64,000 nucleotides of DNA. It comes from CAZEBW01 sp964510205 (lineage in GTDB: Bacteria; Chloroflexota; Anaerolineae; VGOG01). Shown piece by piece: positions 24,968 to 33,800 of this stretch (the first letter of the stretch is position 1; each line of letters starts with the position of its first letter). The position numbers and the translations under genes are program-made. The notes beneath the pieces were generated by a model. It ran no database searches. It was not told the DNA's origin and saw only the letters and a list, made by a program, of their open reading frames with translations. Location: NCBI GenBank assembly GCA_964510205.1, contig CAZEBW010000003.1, forward strand, positions 33,078-97,077, in the 5' to 3' direction.

Positions 24968-27900
24968 ATGCACAGAATTCGTCCTATTGTCCTTGTCGTG
25001 TTGGCACTGTTTTTGACCTTGATGCTGCGCCCCGACTGGCACGGTGGAGGCACCGTGCTGGCAATTGGGTTCGCCGTCAACTCGACGGCTGACACCCCCG
25101 ACGGCTTCCCGGGCGACTTCGTTTGCGATACCGGCTTCGGCCCTAATGATTGGACCGGCATCTGCACGCTCCGCGCCGCGATCGAAGAGGCCAACGCGAG
25201 TGCGGGCCCTCATGCGATCACCTTCACTTTCGCTGGCACGATTCAGCCCCTCACCGAACTGCCGGCCATTACGATGTCCGGCGTCACTATCGACGGAGAC
25301 GGCGACATCGTGCTGGATGGCAGCAGCGCCGGCGCCGGTGCCAACGGCCTGGTGATTCAGACCAGCAACACCACCGTTAAAGGGCTGGTGATCAACGGCT
25401 TTCAGGTGACGAATCTCGCCGGCAATGACTTCAGTAAGGGCAACGGCGTCGTCATCCGGACGGGCACGGGCAACATCATAGCCGCCAACTTCATCGGTAC
25501 CAACGCTGCCGGGACCGCCTGCGTCGGCAACGGGGGCAGCGGAGTGCTGATCGGCGGCTCGAACAGCATTGGGGCCGCCAGCAACAATACAGTGGGTGGC
25601 ACCAATGCCGCGGATCGTAACGTCATCACCTGCAATGGCTTCCAAAATCAGACGGTCACTGGATGGGACGGGGTGACGATCTGGGCCACCTCTGCCAATG
25701 CGGCCAACAGCAACGTCGTGCAGGGCAACTACATCGGCACCGACGTCACTGGCGCGATGACGTTGACGGCCGGCACGGACATCTCCGGCACCATCCACAT
25801 CGGCAACACTGGCAACGGCGTTCGGATCGCCGGCGGGTCGTCCAACACGGTCGGTGGCACGTCCGCGAACGCACGCAACATCCTCTCCGGCAACGAGCTG
25901 GCCGGCGTGCGCATTGAGGCCAGCCCGGTGTTCACGCGCGAGGCCAACAGCAACGTCGTGCAGGGCAACTACATCGGGACGGACGTCAACGGCACCGGCG
26001 ACCTGGGTAACCTGGACGTCGGCGTCTACATCATAGGGCTCGTGGATGACGCCGACAGCAACCAAATCGGCGGGACGGACGCCGGCGCCGGTAATCTCAT
26101 CTCAGGCAACGGTGCGAGCGGCGTGTTCATTCTTGGTGGTAAGGCCGACCACAATACGGTCAGCGGCAACCGCATCGGCACCGACGTCAACGGCACTGCC
26201 GCCATGCCCAACGACAGCGGCGGTGTCATGATCACGGATGCAATGACCAACACCATCGGCGGCACAACTGCCGCGGCGCGCAACCTCATCTCCGGCAACG
26301 CGGGCATCGGCGTCTCGATTATCAACAGCGATGACGATGGTGATGCCGACGGCAACCTCATCCAGGGCAACTACATTGGCACGGAGGTCAGTGGGACCAC
26401 GGCGCTGCCCAACACGCTGACCGGCGTCGTGATCACGAACGCCGCGAACAACGACGTCGGGGGCACGGCCGCTGGCGCCGGCAACCTGATCTCCGGCAAC
26501 GGCGAATACGGCGTGATCATTATGAACTCCGGCGCCACCGGCAACGTCGTGCAGGACAACTACATCGGAACCGATTTCGACGGCGATGCCGCCATCCCCA
26601 ACCAGGGCGCCGGCGTCCTGATCGTCAACGCCTCGGGCAACACGGTGGGCGGGTCGGGCAACCTGATCTCAGGCAATGTCCTTCAGGGTGTACGCCTCAT
26701 CGGTGCTGACAACAACACGGTGCGGGACAACCTCATCGGCACGCAGGCCGACGGGACGAGCCCGCTGGGCAACGGCTCGCACGGCGTGGTCATCGCGGAT
26801 GGCGACAACAACGTCATCGGTGTGGATGGTGTGACCCCGCAGGACAACACCATCGCTCACAACGGCGGCGACGGGGTGCTGGTGTACTCCGGCACCGGCA
26901 ACCAGATCCTGTCGAACTCGATCTTCGACAACACCGAGCTGGGCATTGATCTGGGCGACGACAACGTCGTGACGCCCAACGACGAGGACGATCCCGACAC
27001 GGGCGCCAACAACCTGCAGAACTACCCGGTGCTGACAACGGTTACCACCGGCAGCACCGACCTTCAAGGTGCGCTCCTCAACAGCACGCCCAATACTCTG
27101 TTCACCATCCAGGTCTTCACCAACACGGTATGTGATGCCTCAGGTTTCGGCGAGGGCCAAACATATCTCGGCTCGACGACGGTGGAGACTGGGGGCGACG
27201 GAAACAAGCTCTTCGACGTCTCCTTCACCACCACGGTCCCCGACGGGCAATTCCTCACCGCGACAGCGACCGACCCGTACAGCAACACCTCGGAGTTCTC
27301 CAATTGCATTCCGGTCCCTTCAGCGCCGGTGCTGGCCATCAACAAGGAATGGCAAGACCTGAATGGCGGGGCTGCGCTCCCCGGCGACACGCTACTATAC
27401 ACCATCAACTACTCAAACACCGGTAATGCGCCGGCCACCGGGGTGGTCATCACGGACACCTACAGCATCTCCTGCACCGCCATCAGTAACGTCACCACGG
27501 ACCTCAACTTCACCACCTTCTTCTCCGACACCACCAGGATTCGCTGGCCGGCAACGGGCGGAATAGTCCTTGACGCGCAGGCCGGCGGGTCGGTGAGCTA
27601 CCGATGCACCTTGGACGACTCCTTCCCGGACGGGATCACCAATGTGGAAAACACAGCCACCATTGACTCGGATCAGACCGCGCCGCTGCCAGATACGGAG
27701 ACGGTCCCGGTCGATGTAGAGGCGGTGTTGACTATTGACAAGGAGTGCACGCCGGCCATGGGGAATAGGCCAGGTGACACAGTGCGCTGCGTGATCCAGT
27801 ACGCCAACACCGGCCATGCGTATGCGACTGGTGCCACCATCGTGGACGACTACGACGAGAATTATGGCGACGTGCCAGATGCCTCGATCACGGGCAGTGC

Positions 27901-28684
27901 GCACTTTGGGGTTGGCACGGACGATAGTAACACCATCACGTGGGGCCCGTCAACGATACCGGCGGGCGAGTCGGGCCAGGTGGAGTACGACTACACTCTG
28001 GCTGTAGCCGGCACCTTCCCTCATGGCACGACGCCGGTGATGAACACAGCTACCATAGACTCCAACGACACGGATCCGGTGGCGGATCCCGAGACGATCC
28101 AGGTCACGGCGGCGGCGGTGCTGACCATCAACAAGCAGGCACTAGACCCGAATGGTGGGCTCGCAGAGCCCGGCGACATTCTGCAATATACCATCCACTA
28201 CACCAACACGGGCGACGCGCAGGCGACTGGAGTGTTCATCACCGACGACTACAGCGACTTATGTGCCATCAGTGGTGTGACAACAGACGCCAACTTCACC
28301 ACCTTCTCCAACATCTCTGGGGTGTTGCGCTGGCCGCAGAACCCGAACATGACGACGCTGGCGGCAGGGGCAAGTGGATCATTGAGCTACGAGTGCCAGT
28401 TGCAGGACCCCTTCCCGGCAGGGACGACACGGGTGAGCAACACCAGCACCATAGACTCGAATGAAACCGGCCCGAAGCAAGACACGGAGACGCTCTTCAC
28501 CGCCTGCTACGACTTCAATGGGAATGGGGTGGTGGATATAGGTGACATCATGCAAGTGGCTGTTCGATGGGGTATCGCCCCCGGCGACCCTGACTGGGAT
28601 GACAAGTACGACGTGAATGGGGACGGGGCCATCACTATACTAGATATCATGATGGTAGCGGCCCAGTGGGGCCAGGCTTGCTAG
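24968..28684 (+). CDS. Secreted CSLREA / right-handed beta-helix / DUF11 / dockerin-like surface protein
   Basis: A 1238-residue secreted protein. After a signal peptide (residues 1-32) comes a CSLREA-type domain with CTLRAAIEEANAS, then about 600 residues of NosD-like parallel beta-helix repeats (GGTxAxARNxISGN, NVVQGNYIGTD), then three DUF11-like domains beginning LAINKEWQDLNGG, LTIDKECTPAMG and LTINKQALDPNGG, and a C-terminal dockerin-like pair of calcium loops (DFNGNGVVDIGDIMQVA; DVNGDGAITILDIMMVA). No enzyme motif is seen. It begins an operon of three surface genes under the promoter box and riboswitch. Likely an adhesin or scaffold component; the dockerin could dock to a cohesin-like partner. 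Confidence 0.93.
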   Translation: MHRIRPIVLVVLALFLTLMLRPDWHGGGTVLAIGFAVNSTADTPDGFPGDFVCDTGFGPNDWTGICTLRAAIEEANASAGPHAITFTFAGTIQPLTELPAITMSGVTIDGDGDIVLDGSSAGAGANGLVIQTSNTTVKGLVINGFQVTNLAGNDFSKGNGVVIRTGTGNIIAANFIGTNAAGTACVGNGGSGVLIGGSNSIGAASNNTVGGTNAADRNVITCNGFQNQTVTGWDGVTIWATSANAANSNVVQGNYIGTDVTGAMTLTAGTDISGTIHIGNTGNGVRIAGGSSNTVGGTSANARNILSGNELAGVRIEASPVFTREANSNVVQGNYIGTDVNGTGDLGNLDVGVYIIGLVDDADSNQIGGTDAGAGNLISGNGASGVFILGGKADHNTVSGNRIGTDVNGTAAMPNDSGGVMITDAMTNTIGGTTAAARNLISGNAGIGVSIINSDDDGDADGNLIQGNYIGTEVSGTTALPNTLTGVVITNAANNDVGGTAAGAGNLISGNGEYGVIIMNSGATGNVVQDNYIGTDFDGDAAIPNQGAGVLIVNASGNTVGGSGNLISGNVLQGVRLIGADNNTVRDNLIGTQADGTSPLGNGSHGVVIADGDNNVIGVDGVTPQDNTIAHNGGDGVLVYSGTGNQILSNSIFDNTELGIDLGDDNVVTPNDEDDPDTGANNLQNYPVLTTVTTGSTDLQGALLNSTPNTLFTIQVFTNTVCDASGFGEGQTYLGSTTVETGGDGNKLFDVSFTTTVPDGQFLTATATDPYSNTSEFSNCIPVPSAPVLAINKEWQDLNGGAALPGDTLLYTINYSNTGNAPATGVVITDTYSISCTAISNVTTDLNFTTFFSDTTRIRWPATGGIVLDAQAGGSVSYRCTLDDSFPDGITNVENTATIDSDQTAPLPDTETVPVDVEAVLTIDKECTPAMGNRPGDTVRCVIQYANTGHAYATGATIVDDYDENYGDVPDASITGSAHFGVGTDDSNTITWGPSTIPAGESGQVEYDYTLAVAGTFPHGTTPVMNTATIDSNDTDPVADPETIQVTAAAVLTINKQALDPNGGLAEPGDILQYTIHYTNTGDAQATGVFITDDYSDLCAISGVTTDANFTTFSNISGVLRWPQNPNMTTLAAGASGSLSYECQLQDPFPAGTTRVSNTSTIDSNETGPKQDTETLFTACYDFNGNGVVDIGDIMQVAVRWGIAPGDPDWDDKYDVNGDGAITILDIMMVAAQWGQAC

Positions 28685-28732
28685 GGAAGGTGAACTGTCG
28701 TGTCTATAGCCAACAGAGGGGGTTAAGTCACA

Positions 28733-30676
28733 GTGAATAAACGTTCCACAAATACACGCTGGCAATTCAAGCTGCCATCGCTCTCCAGTCTTGTGCCTAT
28801 TTTGGTTGTGGTCCTTTTGACGAGCTTCGTATTCGGCACGATGCGCTTCCCGGCAGCGATCACCGCCGCCGACATCCGGGGCGACCCGTTCGGCCAGTAT
28901 GGCGACGCCGACGACCAGTTCAACCTGCCCGAGGGCGCCGAGACGGCGTCGGTGGTGTCCTATCAGGAAGACTTCGATTTCAGCCGGGGCACGGAGTGGA
29001 AGACCTCGGGCTGCATGCTCGGCCAGGGGCTGTGGGGCCAGACCTCCACGTTGCCGCAAAAAATTAGTGGCCAGGTTACAGCGCCAGCGTACTGGTACGG
29101 CACCCATCCGTCCGCGCTGGATTTCAAGCAGGACCTGCCGCCCAACCAGGGGCCGTGCCCCGGACTCGATCCGCCGTGCTATCGCTGCCTCCCAGGAGGC
29201 TACTACCAGGCCCAGTACTCCACGGGCGACCTGTGCGCCTTCGGCGGGGGACAGCACTGCGGCAACCTGACGGCGCCACGCATCAACCTCTACAACGTCC
29301 CGCCGCCCATCGTGCTGGAGTTCAAGAACTGCCTCGAGATACAATCGTCACCGCCATTTGCTGGCCCCGTGCAGATCGAGGCCCGCGTTGAGATCGCCGT
29401 CAACGGCGGCGAGTTCTTCACCTTGAAGAGCTTTACGCAGAATGTCAATTGCACGGCGGAGAAGATTGATCTGTCGGACTACGCCAACTCGATCATCCAG
29501 TTGCGTTGGTTCATGGCGGTGATTGGGACCTCGTCCTACGCAACGAATGCCTACGGCTGGGTGGTGGACGACGTCAAGGTCATCGGGGGCTTCGACACGG
29601 ATATAGATAATGAACTGAATTCCGACCAGCGCTTCTACGTGGCCGACACGCGGAATCACCGCATCAGCGTGTGGAAATACAAGACCGACGATGACGCGGT
29701 GGACCAATTTACGGATAAGAACTTCGGCCAGTACGGCGACGACGACGGCCAGTTCAACCGCCCCGAGGACGTCGCTGTGGGGCCGGACGGCCGGGTGTAC
29801 GTGGCCGACACCGGCAACCACCGCATCCAGGTGTTTGACAAGGATGGCGAGTATGTTCAAGATGGCGAGATTGGCTGGTATGGCGACGGGGACGGTCAAT
29901 TCAACTCGCCGAGCGGATTGGCTGTCAGCGGCTGGGTGCTGAAAGACAACGGCATGAACGAACCGCGTCGCGTGGCCGACTTTTTCTATCTCTACGTGGC
30001 CGACACCCTCAACCACCGCCTCCAGCGCTTCAAGATCAGCGCGCCGGACAAAGTAGCCGGCGGGTTTGGGTTCGAGACGACCCCGTTCGATTACGAGCAC
30101 GACGGCAACATGGGGTCCTACGGCGACGCCGACGGCCAATTCAACCTGCCGGAGGGCACGGCCGCCGACCCGATAGATACGCCGGCCTTTCTGGCGCCCG
30201 AGATGTACCAACTGCCCATCGTGCCCGAGCAGTGGGTGGGACACGTCTACGTCGCCGACCAGAACAACCACCGCGTGCAGTACTTCGAGTTGACTGGCGC
30301 GTTCGAGGACAAGTGGGGAACCTACGGCGACGGCGACGACAACTTCAACACACCGCAGGACGTGGCCGTCGGCATTCGTCTCGAGGATCCCATCAAGAAC
30401 GAGGGGGAGCGCTATGTGGACGTCTACGTCGCCGACACGGGCAACCACCAGGTCAAGCAGTACGACGACACGGGGGCGCATCAGGACACCATCGGCAGCT
30501 ACGGCGACGCGGACGGATTGTTCAACAGCCCGAATGGCGTCGCCGTGGATCGGCTGCCACAGCAGTTGTCAGATGATGATTATCCGCAATCCGTCGGTGT
30601 TGATGGCGATCTGTTCGTCATAGACAGCCTGAACCACCGTGGACAGCGATTTGAACGTACGGAAGGACTACCGTGA
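28733..30676 (+). CDS. Secreted NHL-repeat protein
   Basis: A 647-residue protein with a signal peptide or N-terminal membrane helix (LVPILVVVLLTSFVFGTM), a non-repeat N-terminal domain (residues ~60-300, Cys-rich around CPGLDPPCYRCLPGGY), and five to six NHL repeats, for example GQYGDDDGQFNRPEDVAVGPDGRVYVADT (key words FNRPEDVAV, VYVADTGNHRIQVF), which build a beta-propeller used for binding. It starts at GTG, 48 bp after the preceding stop, with AGAGGGGG upstream. The same operon encodes the beta-helix and DUF11 proteins, so an extracellular recognition role is likely. Confidence 0.9.
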   Translation: MNKRSTNTRWQFKLPSLSSLVPILVVVLLTSFVFGTMRFPAAITAADIRGDPFGQYGDADDQFNLPEGAETASVVSYQEDFDFSRGTEWKTSGCMLGQGLWGQTSTLPQKISGQVTAPAYWYGTHPSALDFKQDLPPNQGPCPGLDPPCYRCLPGGYYQAQYSTGDLCAFGGGQHCGNLTAPRINLYNVPPPIVLEFKNCLEIQSSPPFAGPVQIEARVEIAVNGGEFFTLKSFTQNVNCTAEKIDLSDYANSIIQLRWFMAVIGTSSYATNAYGWVVDDVKVIGGFDTDIDNELNSDQRFYVADTRNHRISVWKYKTDDDAVDQFTDKNFGQYGDDDGQFNRPEDVAVGPDGRVYVADTGNHRIQVFDKDGEYVQDGEIGWYGDGDGQFNSPSGLAVSGWVLKDNGMNEPRRVADFFYLYVADTLNHRLQRFKISAPDKVAGGFGFETTPFDYEHDGNMGSYGDADGQFNLPEGTAADPIDTPAFLAPEMYQLPIVPEQWVGHVYVADQNNHRVQYFELTGAFEDKWGTYGDGDDNFNTPQDVAVGIRLEDPIKNEGERYVDVYVADTGNHQVKQYDDTGAHQDTIGSYGDADGLFNSPNGVAVDRLPQQLSDDDYPQSVGVDGDLFVIDSLNHRGQRFERTEGLP

Positions 30677-30806
30677 TAACCTGTTGGTCGTCGGGTCAGG
30701 GACCCATCGCGGCCAATGCTTTATTCGCCAATTGTCGTTTTGCTGGCTCGCAGGAGCTCAGCCAACCGCAATGCTTACAATCATACGTAAAGGAGGTTAG
30801 TGAGTC

Positions 30807-33800
30807 ATGAACATCCAAGCTCTTTTCCAACCCAAACGACGGCGCCTGCTGGTGCTTGTCATGCCGGTGCTGGTCGCCCTGCTCGTCGTGGCGCTGATCA
30901 TCGGGTCGTTGTCGGTCTCCGCCTTCGGCGATCTGGAGGTGACCTTCAAATCGGGGTCGGAGCCACCAACTACGACCAGGGCCGGTACCAGTCACTCGTT
31001 CTCAGTCGAGGTGACAAACAACGGCACTACGGATCCACCGGCTGAGGCCGTGGTGTTTGAGTACCGAGCGCCGGCGGGTGTGGTCATCACTGAGATTAAG
31101 TCAGATGCACCTGGCCCCTGCGAGGTTGGCACCGAGGGCGACCCCAGTGATCCGTCCATCTGCTCTCTGGGCAACATGGCCGGCGACACCTACACCATTG
31201 ACATCACGGTCTACGTCCTCCCCGACGTCCCGCATGGCACGCTGCTGGACCACGACGTGCGGGCTTGGCAGTTCGGCACGGAGGAGGATCCACCCGACAA
31301 CGAGAACCACGCCTTCGTCGAGGTAGAAGCCGAGGCCGACCTCTCTGTGTCCAAGATAGCCGAGGGCGACGTGGTCACGGGCTATGACGACAACACCTTC
31401 GAGGACATCCTCACGCCCACCGCGAATGAGGTGACGGCCGGCGAGCTGATCAAGTACACCGTCACCATTACCAACGCTGGCCCGTCGGACGCCCAGAACG
31501 TGGTGGTCACCGATACCCTGCCGGCCAAGTTCGATTTCATAGAGAGCGTGCCCGCTGGCTGTTGGGCCAACGCCGCCAACCCGCTGCTGGTCACCTGCCT
31601 GCTGAACACCATGCCGGCCACCACCACCCAGCAGTTGGAGCTGGTGGCTCGCACCCGGCCGGATGCGGCCATTGACAGCCTGGAAACGACGGGGATCGCG
31701 GACGACCTGGACAACGTGCGCCCCGTGACCAACACTGTCCAGGTGACCAGCACCACCTCTGATACAGTGACTTCAAACAACACTAACATTGTGACCACAA
31801 CGGTGAACGCGGTCGCCAACCTGCAGATCACCAAGACCGACCTCCCCGACCCGGTGCTGGCCGGCGAGGAAGTGGTCTACGAAGTCACCGCCAAGAACCT
31901 CGGGCCGTCTAAGTCGCGCGATATCGAGATTGATGACTTACTCCCCGACGGCCTGGTCTTCGTCCGCTGCGAGCCGCTGGATCCCGACGAGGTACCGGTC
32001 TGCAGCGCCGTGGGGCAGATGGTGACGCTGGACGACTTCCGCATCAACAGCCTGACGCGGGACGACCTGATGCCAGACGAGGAGCGGTCCTTCCGCATCG
32101 TGGCCTACGCCCGCAGCAACCTGGTCAAAGAGCCCAATCTCTATGCAGGTGCACCGGATGCGGTGGGCAACCTGGTGACCCTCACTAACACGGTTTGGAT
32201 CTCGGATGCACTCGACATCACCGACTGGTATACGGCCACTACCAGGGACCGCGAGTTGACCGGTGTCACCAGCGAGGCCGACCTGGAGGTGCGCAAGACG
32301 GACACGCCCAATCCCACACCCGACGATGGCTACCTGATCTACGACCCCGTCACCAACAGCTTCATCTACACCTACACGATCACCATCGAGAACCTGGGGC
32401 CGTCGGACGCCGGACGGGTGATCCTGACCGACACGCTGCCGATCTACGCCAGCCTGGACATGGTGGGCGGCGATCCGATGACTGCTATTACCACGACCGG
32501 CTCCCCCACGGACGCCCTTGATATCCGCTTCCGCGACGATGGCGTGGTCATCGTGGACTGGGGCCAGATCGCCGGCAACGATGACCGTCGTGACGACCTG
32601 ACCCTTGATCCCGCCAACCCGTCGCTGCCCACGACGCGCACCCTCACCATTCGCGTGCGGGTGGACGCTGACGTGGCGCCGGACATCGGCGTCCTGGAGA
32701 ACCGGGTGCAGGTAACCACCGTGGCCGGTGACGTCTGTCCGACCCAGACTGGCAGCCCTGTGTGCACGGACCCGTGGCCCCACGGCTACACCCCGACGCC
32801 GGATCCGGACCTGAGCAACAACGTGTATGTTGAGTACACAGCGCTGGTGTCGCCGGAGGTCAAGGTGGACAAGAAGGTCTACGTCCGCAAAAGCCCGGCC
32901 AGAAGCATTGACGTCACCACCGATGGCCTGACGGAGGTGGAGCGCTGTGAGGCCTACGCCGCCGACGACGTCCTGACGCTGCCGGGCGACGAGGTGACCT
33001 ACTGCTACCTCATCACCAACGAGGGCGACTCCTGGCTCAACTCCGTCACGCTGCAGGACCAGTCCGATGCGCTCATCTACCGCGCGCCGCTAGACCGCTT
33101 CGAGGTCATCTACCCGGGCCAGACGGACCAGCCTCCGTTGCGGGGCGCCATCACCCGGGTTGGTGCTAACACGGACGAGGCCCAGACCATTAATATCGCC
33201 ACAACATACGCTGCGGTGGCTGTCATGTCGCCGAAAGGCGTGCCGGATCCGGATGGCTACGACCACATCCTGATCACCCGCAGGTTCACAGTGGACTTCC
33301 CACTGCTTGGCGCCGTCGCTGGAATCGTCTGGGACGACGCAAACGAGAACCACGTGGTTGACCTGGGCGAGACGCCCTGGCCAGGCAAGAAAGTTTGGCT
33401 ATATGACGAGTCGGGCGCCGTGGACTTGGACGTCACGACCACTGGTGCGGATGGGAGATATGCATTCCACGACGTTGCGCCCGGAAAGTATAAAGTACTG
33501 GTGCGCGAGCCTGCCCCTCTAAACACGGTTCTCGGTGTCTCGCCTGTGATCACATTCGATCCGTCGAAAGGGTACTCGATAGCCAACCTCGACCACCCCA
33601 GCAAGCTGTGGTATATCGAGAGTGAGGAGTATGAGGAGCCCATATTCCGCATGTTGGGCACCAACGTGGCGCGGGTGGACGCGATACCGAGCACCAAGTA
33701 CAGCACTTCCCTGCCGGGCATCGAGCCCTCCGGCGATTGCGAGGACCCCGATCTCGTCTGCGACACCGACCTACTCCACGACACCCTGGCTTTGCCAGTG

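Noticed and set aside
25400..26900. Regular DNA periodicity in the 24968 gene, first taken for a CRISPR or satellite array
   Set aside because: The repeats are degenerate and code for parallel beta-helix coils (ISGN, IGTD, GGT motifs) in one long frame, with no conserved non-coding repeat.
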